Below, piece after piece: positions 1-9,754 of a stretch of DNA of 64,000 bases. The first letter of the stretch is position 1. The number at the start of each line of letters is the position of its first letter. The stretch is from Galeopsis tetrahit (taxonomy: Eukaryota > Streptophyta > Magnoliopsida > Lamiales > Lamiaceae). The notes under the pieces are model-generated. The model was not told the DNA's origin. It searched no databases and saw only the letters and a program-made list of their open reading frames with translations. Where the stretch lies: NCBI GenBank assembly GCA_963675135.1, contig OY776121.1, forward strand, positions 66,294,265 to 66,358,264, in the 5' to 3' direction. A program made the translations under genes and the position numbers.

Positions 1-957
1 CTTTTTAATATATATTTATAATTTTCTTGATTTATTAATATATATAATTTAGGATTTATTAATACATTTTCTAAATTCAAATATAGAAAATCTATCAATT
101 TATTTTTTATTTTGAAAACACGATTGTATCGGGGTGGGGAGTATATTTTTTATTGAATTAGTAATCTAATATTTAGATTTTAGTAGATTGGAGTAGTATT
201 TTATTGTAGTATTTTGTTTGTTTAAACTTAAAGAATTAAAATAGATTTGAAAAAGGACTAATATTAATAACTTGAAAGATGTAGAATATATTTTGTAAAG
301 TTAAAACTTAAAAGGATTTATTTTGGAATCAATAAAACTTATAGGACTAAAAAAAATATTTCCCCACATAGGGGTAAGGGGGTCACTGGGGCCCACCAAT
401 TATGAAATTTTGTAGTACTATATATATTGAAGTATGAAACGTAAGTATTTCTGGCCTAGTGGTAAACTGGGTGATAATTGTCCCTTCCCATGGAAATCAG
501 GGTTCAATTCCTTCCATTTACAATTATTTTATATTTTTTTCCTTTTCAAATTTAATTTTAGTATTTTATATAGAATATTCCCAAATTAATTGAAGAATGG
601 TATTCGAATTTTTATACATATTTTTATTTCATAAATATATATTAGTAGTGATTAGAAACACCCTTTTCAATTAAAACTTGAATTTTTTTTTCTTGCAAAG
701 GAAACGAAGAAGATTTTTTATTTTTTAATGATTGTAATATTTTATCAATTTTGACACTGTTGAATCGAAAAAATTAAATATTTCTTCAAATTAAAACATA
801 ATGAATTGAAAGTCAATTTTCTCAATTTAAATTAATATAATTAAATTATTTGATAAGTATATTATTAATACTTGTGTAAACTTGAAATTTTTGTCTATTA
901 TAAGTTTTTATAATAATTTTAATCGAGCCCCGAATCAAAATTTCGGGCTACGTCACT
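1..957. other. AT-rich intergenic DNA
   Basis: No gene is visible on either strand. The stretch is AT-rich with short homopolymer runs. The only structured signal is a tRNA-like A-box/B-box pair near 452-511, listed separately. Homology with the DNA upstream of gene E begins only after about 958. Confidence 0.6.
450..515 (+). repeat. tRNA-like sequence, possible SINE head
   Basis: An RNA polymerase III A-box-like string (tggcctagtggt, 452-463) is followed about 37 bases later by a B-box-like string (gggttcaattcc, 500-511). The spacing suits a tRNA gene or a tRNA-derived SINE. The ends do not pair into a clean acceptor stem and an AT-rich tail follows, so a decayed SINE head or tRNA pseudogene fits better than a working tRNA gene. 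Confidence 0.35.
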
Positions 958-2078
958 GCACACGTGTATAATCCAATTAACCTCCTCCTACAGAGAACTC
1001 TCTTACATGGATGTATACGTATGTGTGTGCGTTACAAGACCTTTCTTGTAATTGCAGTATTTTTGGCAGATTTGCTGTTATTTTTGTAAATGGTGGATAT
1101 GTGATACACCATATAGATTACTTTCTATAAATCTGACCAGACAAGTATGAAATGCAGTGGCGGAGCCAGAAATTTAGGGTTGGGGGCTCGATTAACATAA
1201 CTATAAAAACGTAATAGATAAAAGTTTTAGGTTCACACAAATCATAAGTGTTACTCAAAGTAATAATATTACACTCTCTCCGTTCCGGTGAAAGATGTGA
1301 TTGAGAGAATGAATATCCCTCCATCCCGACTTTCATTGAAGCATATGTAAGAAGAAAGTTGCGAGAAAAATCCCTCAGTCCCGGCTTTCATTGAAACAGA
1401 TGTAAAAAGAAAGTTTGATAGTTTTCATTGAGACGGACGAGTAAAATCGAGTAGCTTTCACTGGAACGGATGAAGTACTTATTAAATAATTTCATTATAA
1501 CATTGTCAATAATCTCATTATATTAATTTAAATTGAACAAATTGACTCTAGTTATGTTTCGAAAGAATATTTGATTATTTCGGTTTAGAAGAGACGAAAT
1601 AGTGTCAACATCGCTAAAATATACTAATTATCATAAAAATCAAATAAATTAATAATGATTTTTTCACATTTTTCCAACATTTGGGGTTAGTCTATATAAA
1701 ATATTTAAAACAAATTGAAAAAAAAAAAAAAAAAAAGAGTTATTGTCATTGGGAGGAATTGAACTCGGAATATAGTAAATTTTTTTAAAGATTAAAAAAT
1801 AAAATACAATATATATAAAAAATAATTTAGAAATTGGTGGGGGCCCAGTGGCCCCAGTGTACCACCGTCTCCGATGAAATGAAGTGTGAATTTTATAGAA
1901 ACTACGGACCCATCGCATGAGTGCATTGACATAAAAGGTAGAAACACATTGTTAAAATTAAAATCCCTAATTTTACCTAAAACATAATGTAACAGAACCG
2001 TATCGTTAAAGTGTTAAACTAAACTTGTGAGCAGTGTTAAATATTACTCCAAGTTTATGCGATGTGAGAGGGAGAATA
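958..2078 (+). promoter_or_regulatory. Upstream region of gene A, shared with gene E
   Basis: Stretches 958-1154 and 1874-2078 align by eye with the DNA upstream of gene E (about 55013-55308 and 59283-59373). This region is therefore older than the A/E duplication and presumably holds the ancestral promoter and 5' UTR. In A it is interrupted by a 719-bp insert (1155-1873); in E it is interrupted by a 3974-bp Mutator-like element. The bases just before the two start codons are nearly identical. I could not single out a convincing TATA box. Confidence 0.6.
1155..1873. mobile_element. hAT-like non-autonomous insert in the promoter of gene A
   Basis: The insert begins CAGTGGCGGAGCCAG and ends CCACCGTCTCCG. 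It is flanked by a perfect 8-bp duplication, atgaaatg (1147-1154 and 1874-1881). The paralogous DNA upstream of gene E (55187-55215) carries one atgaaatg and reads straight through, which is an empty site proving insertion after the A/E duplication. An 8-bp TSD is typical of hAT elements, but the terminal inverted repeats are weak, so the superfamily is an inference. The interior is AT-rich, with degenerate Stowaway-like stretches near 1270-1470 and an A-run at 1718-1736. There is no transposase. Confidence 0.75.
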
Positions 2079-4159
2079 ATGGCTACCGGAGGCAGCGACG
2101 ACGTCGTTCTGGGCTCGATTGACTTCAAAGGCCGTCCAGCCAGCCGATCAAAATCCGGTTGCTGGAAGTCGGCTTCTTTCATCATCGGTATAACAATTGA
2201 TTAATTACTCTACTAGTACTAGTTGTTTGGATTTAATCTATTTTATCCAATCTGTTAATTATAATTAGGTGTTGAAGTGGCGGAGAGATTTGCGTATTTT
2301 GGAATAGCATCAAACTTGTTTAGCTATTTGACAGGGCAGTTGGGCCAATCGACGGCGACAGCGGCGGAGAATGTCAATGCCTGGACCGGAACTGCTACGC
2401 TTCTGCCGCTTCTCGGCGCTTTCATAGCCGACTCCTTTCTCGGTCGATATCGGACCATTATTATTGCTTTTCTAGTCTACGTTTTGGTTAGTACCTAAAA
2501 TTTTATAGTTAACATTCCTTCATGAATTAGCTTAATTACAAACTAGCTGCATAAGACATGGAATTCAATGCTTCAACAATCGACAATATTAACTGTTTTG
2601 CTTGGTGTTATATGTTGATATTCAGAATGAGAAAATTAAGTTTTTGATTCAATGAAAATCGTAGAATGAGATCAAAATTAAGTTTGATTCATGTACAATT
2701 AATATTCATGTTCCCTTTTAAATTTGATGAATCACAGGGTCTTGGCTTATTGTCTCTATCTGTTGCATTTCTTTCATCCACCTCTTCTAAATGCAAAACC
2801 GATACAAATAACTTGCGTTGTTCGCCCCCTTTGCTTGAGGTCCTCGTCTTCTTCGTTTCCTTGTATTTAGTAGCATTTGCTCAAGGGGGACATAAGCCTT
2901 GTACACAAGCTTTCGGAGCTGATCAGTTCGACGAGGATGATGAACACGAGCTTAAAGCTAAAAGTTCATTCTTCAATTGGTTGTTTTTTTCAATAAATGG
3001 AGGTGTTTTAGCAGCTATATTGGTTCTGAGTTATATTCAAGAAAATTTGAGTTGGAAACTTGGCTTTGGAATCCCCTGCATTGGGATGTTCTTTTCTCTA
3101 GTTGTTTTCTTGCTTGGGTTTAGGACTTATAGATTTCGTGTAAAGAGTGATCAAAGGAATCCGTTTGTGAGAATCGGTTGTGTTTTTGTGAGAGCAGCAA
3201 AGAATTGGAAAGCTGCCCCTACAGTTGTATCTATTGAAAGGGAAGAACAGGGAATTCTGGCTCATGAAAGTAACAAATTCAAGTAAGTCCAATTTGCTAT
3301 GAAGAAACTGAGTATGAATGTGGGAGCTTTGTACTTATAATTGTATTGTTACAGGTTTCTTGATAAAGCAATTCTTGCAGACGAAGATAGGAACGTCTGC
3401 ACCGTAGGCGACATTGATGATGCCAAAACAATCCTTAGACTTGCTCCAATATGGTGTGCATGTTTGGGATATGCCATTGTCTTATCACAACCGTCAACTC
3501 TATTCACCAAACAAGCTGCTACAATGGATCGTCACATCGGTTATGGCTTCAAAATAACTGCTGCTTCGCTGCAATCTCTCATGTGCATATCCATCATGGT
3601 CTTTGTTCCAATCTATGACTGTATTTTAGTTCCAATTGCCAGAGCTATAACCAAGAAACCTGTAGGCATATCAATGCTCCAACGAATAGGTACTGGCATT
3701 TTTCTGTCCGTCCTTCTCATGGTGATTGCTGCACTTGTTGAGAGGCGACGCTTAACTACTGCTATCGAACATGGTCTAGTGGATGACCCCAACACAACGA
3801 TTCCAATGAGTGTGTGGTGGTTGGCGCCTCAGTATCTGGTCCTTGGTATTGTTGATGTGTTCACTGTGGTTGGCCTTCAAGAATTTTTTTATGATCAGAT
3901 TCCTAGTGAACTTAAAAGCTTAGGTGTTGCTCTATACTTGAGTATATTCGGCGTTGGGAACTTCTTGAGTAGTTTCCTGATATCGATCATTGAGAAGGCG
4001 ACAAGTGGAGACGGACGCAATAGTTGGTTTTCGGACAACTTGAATCGATCTCATCTTGACTACTTCTATTGGCTTTTGGGAGGCCTTAGTGCAATAACAA
4101 TGGCGGCCTATGCTCGCTTTGCTAAATCTTATACTTACAAGATGAAGAAAATAGGATAA
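2079..4159 (+). CDS. Gene A: NRT1/PTR (NPF5-like) proton-coupled transporter
   Basis: This is a four-exon gene: 2079-2187, 2269-2486, 2738-3282 and 3355-4159. All introns are GT-AG, and the spliced length is 1677 nt (558 residues plus stop), normal for NPF proteins. The short first exon encodes the conserved DFKGRPA...SKSGCWKSASFI leader. The proton-coupling ExxER motif is intact at residues 39-43 (EVAER). Family landmarks follow: YLTGQLGQSTATAAENVNAW, DSFLGRYRT, the AFAQGGHKPC...FGADQFDE loop, SSFFNW, FLDKAIL, and PMSVWWLAPQY...LQEFFYDQ in the C-terminal half. NPF proteins have 12 membrane spans in two six-helix bundles joined by a cytoplasmic loop. NPF5 members studied in Arabidopsis are reported as tonoplast nitrate carriers; substrate and membrane here are inferred. 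The start is the first ATG of the leader and is conserved in paralog E. Confidence 0.93.
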
Positions 4160-4812
4160 TACTTAATATAGAAAAGTTAGCTCAAAGAGAGTAAAATAAA
4201 TTCATGTACATACATACATACACTCTCTATCAGCCCATATCTATATATTAAAAGAAATGACAAAAATAAAATAAAATAGAATCACGTCAAAAATAAAAAC
4301 TTTGCCTTTATCCAACTTTAAATTGGTTTTCAATTTAAGAATGGATTATAAATATTGTTGCAATTTAGACTTCAAGACAACTTCATTTGCACTCAAATTT
4401 GATGTTTTGAGATTAGATCGAAATAAAAAACAATGTTGTTTCATTAAGGAGGTGTTACATCAGCTAGCCGCGTCAAATTTGAGCACAAATGAAGTTGTCT
4501 TGAAGTCTAAATTGCAATAATATTTAAAGGTGGTGATTTTATTTGCAATTATTCAAAAGTTTAGATTAAATTACAATTTAGGAAAATGTGGTGATTTAAT
4601 ACCTCTAAGAATTAAGATATACTCCATTTAATTGAACGAAACATATCAATTCCGACGGACTGTTTGTACAGACTAGCATGTGAAACATGATTTAAGTTTT
4701 GTGGGGTCGAAATTCAAAATATCATGCAATAACGACAAAATGCGACCGATCATAAAAACTTTGAATAAAAGTAGTTGGAGTTGAAGTACAATTCTAAACA
4801 AGGCCCCGCGGA
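4160..4812. other. Intergenic DNA between genes A and B
   Basis: This 650-bp spacer holds the 3' flank of A and the 5' flank of B. The last roughly 150 bp match the DNA before gene F, apart from small indels. A 45-bp foldback (4358-4517) lies in the middle and is not seen between E and F. Confidence 0.6.
4358..4517. repeat. Foldback (inverted repeat) element upstream of gene B
   Basis: Arms 4358-4402 and 4473-4517 are 45 nt long and complementary with about two mismatches. They are separated by a 70-nt spacer. The structure resembles a MITE or foldback element; TSDs are not obvious. Transcribed RNA could form a long hairpin. Confidence 0.7.
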
Positions 4813-6769
4813 ATGGATGATACAGCCACCGGAGAAGGAATCTCCGCGGCGGAGACTCCGCTACTCAGCGACGTCGTTCCCCGCTCCGTCGACTTCAAAG
4901 GCCGTCCTTCTTTCCGATCGAAATCCGGTTGCTGGAAATCCGCCTCTTTCATCTTAGGTACATTGTGAATTCATTAATCAGATTAACTGTAGCGACTCTC
5001 AAATCTTAGTTTAATTTTACTAATAGGAGCTGAAATGGCTGAGAGATTTTGTTTCTTCGGGATAAGTTCGAATTTGGTGACCTATTTAACCGGACCGCTG
5101 GGGCAGTCCACAGCCGCTGCGGCCGCGAATTGGAATGCATGGTACGGCACGGCAGCGCTTATTCCGATTCTGGGTGCTGTACTTGGTGATTCCTATTTGG
5201 GCCGATTTCGAATGATTATCTATTCAATTCTGCTTTATATTTTGGTTAGTTCTGAAAACCTTAATTTTTCAATTTGATTTGGGTGTAAATTTAATAATGC
5301 TCTCTCCCTCCACCTATAGATTAAGAGTGAAGTGTAGAGATGTAGATTTTAAAGTTATTTGTCAAAAGGGTATAAAAAGTTTATAGATAAACTGGAGGGA
5401 GTATAATCTAATTGAATTAGGTGGATTCATGTTAATCATAATTGCCTTTTCGATTGCAATTGATGACAGGGACTAGGTTTCTTGGCTCTATCAGCTGCAC
5501 TTAATTCATTCAAGTGTAAAAATGATGCAAATGAGACGTGTTTTCCGTCTCAGCTTCAGGTGTTATTCTTCTTCTTATCTTTGTATTTAGTTGCATTTGC
5601 TCAAGGAGGGTATAAGCCTTGTGTTCAAGCTTTTGGAGCTGATCAGTTTGATGTGAAAGACAGCAAAGAGTGTAAAGCCAAAAGCTCATTCTTCAATTGG
5701 TTTCTCTGGGTTTCAAGTTTTGGCACTGTGATAGCACTCTCTGTTTTGAGTTACATTCAAGATAATTTGAGTTGGGAACTTGGATTTGGAATCCCCTCTC
5801 TTGTTATGTGTTTTGTACTTTTGCTCATCTCAATCGGGACTTCCACTTATCGATTTAAGATCGACGGAGAAGCTGATAAAGAATGTGCTCAACACCTTGA
5901 GTAAGTATAATGTAGTCACTTAAATTTCCAAATTTGTATTGAAGATTCAATCGATGCCCCTTGATGTTATTACCGTTTGTTTTAGTAATAGGTTTCTCGA
6001 TGGATCGATGGGAGATGATGTTAAAGAGGCAAAGCCGATAATTCTTAAGCTTGTTCCTATCTTGTTTACATCTTTAGGATACTCCATTGTATTTGCACAG
6101 CCTTCAACTCTCTTCACCAAGCAAGCATCAACTATGGATCGTCGCATCGGGCCCACCTTTCAGATTCCAGCCGCCTCACTTCAGCTCTGTATCCCAGTTT
6201 CTGTTATGGCCTTCCTCTCAATCTACGATGGCCTTATCGTTCCCATTTGTAGACATTTTACGAAAAAGCCATCAGGGATAACTGAGCTTCAACGAGTAGG
6301 AATTGGACTACTTTTCTCCTTACTATCTATAGTGGTTGCCTCTGTTGTTGAGATGAAGCGTCTTGCAACTGCTCGTGAATACGGGCTGGTGGACATGCCA
6401 GCTGGCATGATCCCCATGAGCGTATGGTGGCTGGCCCCGCAGTATTTGCTATCAGGGATATCCGATGTTCTCACAGTCGTTGGATTGCAAGAGTTTTTCT
6501 ATGATCAAGTTCCGAGTAACATGAAAAGCATAGGCATTGCTCTCTACCTTAGTATATTCGGCATAGGAAACTTTTTGAGCAGTTTTCTAATATCTTTCAT
6601 CCAGAATGTTACGAGCAGAAATGGCGAAGAAGGTTGGTTTTCGAACAACTTGAATCGAGCTCATCTTGATTACTTCTATTGGTTGCTATCAGGGTTTAGT
6701 GCATTCTTGTTAGTTGCCTATGTTTACTTCGCGAAGACTTATGTTTATCACAGAGGAGTCACTGAATGA
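4813..6769 (+). CDS. Gene B: NRT1/PTR (NPF5-like) transporter with a short central loop
   Basis: Exons are 4813-4957, 5027-5244, 5470-5900 and 5992-6769, with GT-AG introns; the spliced product is 523 residues. The leader contains ETPLLSDVV...DFKGRPSFRSKSGCWKSASF. The ExxER motif is intact at residues 51-55 (EMAER). Other landmarks are YLTGPLGQST, DSYLGRFR, AFAQGGYKPCVQAFGADQF, FFNW, PMSVWWLAPQY and LQEFFYDQ. The protein is about 35-50 residues shorter than A, C and E, and nearly all of the loss is in the loop between the two bundles: about 37 residues separate TYRF and the LVP start of helix 7, against about 82 in gene C. The usual NPFVRI...VRAAKN segment is missing. The splice sites are intact, so this looks like a real shortened protein. 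Paralog F has the same structure. Confidence 0.9.
5300..5403. mobile_element. Stowaway-like MITE in intron 2 of gene B
   Basis: A stretch of about 104 bp has imperfect inverted ends: tctccctccacctatagat on the left, and agataaactggagggagta on the right. These ends and the AT-rich flanks fit Tc1/mariner (Stowaway) MITEs. An identical copy lies in gene F at 63122-63225, so it predates or was carried by the B/F copying event. Confidence 0.6.
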
Positions 6770-9394
6770 ACTTTGCATATGATCACTTTGTAAGATTTCT
6801 AGACTTTTTACTTGGACCATTTTAAGAATAATTATGGTAGTAGAGTAAGGGCTGTAAAATGACTCAATTTGAGTCAAACGTCTTGTATTTCAAACTTGTT
6901 TGAAATGTTATCGAAATTTAAAATTCATGGTTGATAATCAATCGAGTCTAGCTCGAGCGAGCTTTAATCGAGCCGAACACAAGTCAAATTTTCAGTAGTT
7001 TGACATTTTTATACTTGTTTCATTTTTTTTTTTTTAACTTATCAAGCTCGTACCAAGCTTTAAACTGTACTGAACACAAATATTTTCAAACTTGTTTGAA
7101 ATCAATGTCGAACCAAGTTCAAACTTTAAAGAAAATCTTAACGAATGATCTCGAATTAAGTATCAAATAATTTGATTTTCAATCCTGATTGAAAGCATAT
7201 TTGAATTTGCTCCGATAATCTTAAGGTACCATAACTATCATAAATACATTCTCTTTCACAACAAAAGTTATATAAGTCGGTGTAAAATAAATATTTTCTT
7301 TGATTTTTGCTAAAATTCTTCTTTACGCTTTGATATTATGAATATTGATTTGGTGTTTTCCATCTCAATCATCTACCGTCTACACAAATATAATATTTAT
7401 ATAGTTTTATATAAAAAAAAAATCAATTCAAGAAGTTCTTCGAAACAAAACAATTTCTATAATCATATTTATTACTCTAATTTGTTTTGAAAAAAAAAAA
7501 TTAATCACAAACCAGAATCATATTCATTCATTTATTGCCTTAATTTTTTCTTTTGTTATGTTAGCCTTATTTTATTTAATCACATAAAAATATTTTTTTG
7601 TATGTTATGTTGTCTTTCGCGCACAACATGACATATTCACAATTTTAGGATACCACATCAAATTAAAATTGACAGAAAAATATATTGATACATTAAATTG
7701 TAAAATTTAGAAAAATGTTTAATCATTTTGCAAATTAAATATAAGCGGCTAACAAGAATGCCACTAAGCCCTGATAAAAACTAATAGAAGTAATGCTCAT
7801 TACATTCTGGATAGCAAATACTCTTCGATAAGCATGCATTAGGATTTAGGCCCATGGATGAAAATATTTGAAAATATCTTCGATATATCTATTTTTTATG
7901 GTCATCGATATTGATATTGAGAAGAATCAATGTTTCTACAATATTCGTAAAAAAATTGAAAATATCGATAGAAAATAGCAATATCAAGCCTAAATGCCTA
8001 ATATCGAAAAATATCGATAGAATATCTATAAATATCATATGAAAAAAATTGTATATTATATTTTATATAAATTTATCACAGATATATCCATATTTCCACC
8101 AACACCAATATTGAAAATATTGGACCATTTCATATTTTTTTTTCCTCCCCCACCCAATTTGACAATGGATCAACCTTTATTTTGCACCTTTATATGTTCT
8201 TATAATACTTTTGAAAGAGCGGTATTATATAAACATATAAAATTACTAAGTCTCATATATGGGACCATTTAATACAAATTTGTGTGTTGATAATTATGTT
8301 GGATATTCTGCAAACTAGCTAATAGTCTAATTAGAACTATCCATTCAGCCAATTGGACCAATGACCGAAAGCAATAATACTCTTTAATTAATTTGATTAA
8401 TGTAACACGTTGTGGGAGATTTGGTTAGAGAAAAACAAATTTATTAAAAAGAAGTAGTAGTATAATTATTTAAAAATTATAAGGTGGTGACCACAATCCG
8501 ATCGTAAATTATACTTACACATCCTGTTATAATTTTTTAGTGCTACTTGGAATTGAAAGGAACATATATAGATACTAATTTTGATTTTTTTTTTAATATT
8601 AGAAAACGACACTTATTTGATAATCTTTTCGGAATCCGGATTTTTTATTTTGTTAATGGGTTCAGCAACTGTCGTGGTGTTTCTATAACTATAACAAAGA
8701 CTATTATTCCTCTCAAAAAAAAAAAAAAAAAAAAATAAAGACTATTATTGAATTTATTGTGCACAACAGATTCGATTATTTTTGTTTTTTCACATAATTT
8801 GTTTAATAAAATTCTAATTAATACAATATGAAGGATCATTAATTCATTACAATCAGTATAGCAGTATCTGAACACATTCAAAACCTCAAAATATTTATTA
8901 TAAAATATGTATAAATATTTATGTATAATAATATATACCCCTATAAAATATACTATAATTTAAATAGGTTGATCTCTTAAATTTATAAGATCTTTTAAAA
9001 AGTCTAAGTCCAACGTACTTAAATAAATAGACTTCTTACAAAGTCTTAGTTAGTCCAACTCGTATTATAAATAGGTCAGAACGAAGGCTCCCGTCGAATG
9101 GTCTGACCTATTCCACGTTACAACTTACAAGTTAAAAAAAAATAGACATATTTAAAATTTGTTGTTCAAAATCAATTTGAATTGAGATAAAAAAAAAAAA
9201 AAAAAGCGATGGGTTGGATTTAACAACCAAAAAAAAAAGGTAATAATAATGAAATTAGACGAAAGAGTATTCAAATGTATTTAATTCTATACAACAATTG
9301 TTTAATTCCAAATTCAAGATTTATATAATACAAATACAAAAAATAAATTTCTTAAAATTACCGTCGAAAAAGAAGTCAAGAATTAGCTAAGATA
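6770..9394. other. AT-rich intergenic DNA between convergent genes B and C
   Basis: No gene is seen. The stretch near 6850-7150 contains repeated gagctcg-like words and begins agggctgtaaaatgactc, which may be a decayed hAT-type MITE. The stretch 7860-8060 is rich in atatcgat-type words and looks like another decayed repeat. Long A or T runs occur at 8717-8735 and 9190-9205. A short 11-bp inverted repeat lies at 9070-9112. Confidence 0.5.
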
Positions 9395-9754
9395 AAATAA
9401 TGCTCCACTTTTTTTTTTTTTTTTTATGGAAGTTAAATACCATCCCTTTTTTCCCCTCCCCATGACTAGAAGTCAACTTGATGGAAGTTAAATATCCATC
9501 CCTTTTTTCTTTTTTCCCCTCCCCATGACTCGAACCCTTTTTTGATGGAAGTTAAATACCCATCCCTTTTTTTCCCTCCCCATGACTAGAAGTCAACACT
9601 TTTTTCTTTTTTGATGGAAGTTAAATACCCATCCCTTTTTTCCCCTCCTCATGACTCTTTTCCCCTCCCTATGACTCGAACCCAGGACCTAAGGCCTAGG
9701 TAGTGGTGCTCTAACCACTTGAGCTATCCCACTTTGTCAAATAATGCTCCACTT
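9395..9754 (-). mobile_element. tRNA-derived SINE with a 16-bp TSD, inserted at the end of gene C
   Basis: Read on the minus strand, the element (9738 down to 9411) starts gacaaagtgggatagctcaa. It carries an A box (9726-9715, tagctcaagtgg) and a B box (9683-9672, gggttcgagtca), then ends in a run of about 15 A. A perfect 16-bp duplication flanks it (aaataatgctccactt, 9395-9410 and 9739-9754). This is the hallmark of a tRNA-headed SINE moved by LINE machinery. Between head and tail the body is repeated about four times: units containing ggtatttaacttccat lie at 9426, 9481, 9545 and 9614, 55-69 bp apart. It overlaps the stop codon of gene C. Confidence 0.9.

Noticed and set aside
450..515. Functional tRNA gene
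   Set aside because: A and B boxes are present but a matching acceptor stem and a clear anticodon arm are not, and an AT-rich tail follows.
9070..9112. Hairpin aataggtcaga ... tctgacctatt as a terminator or attachment site
   Set aside because: An 11-bp inverted repeat in AT-rich plant DNA with no associated gene. It is probably part of a decayed MITE.
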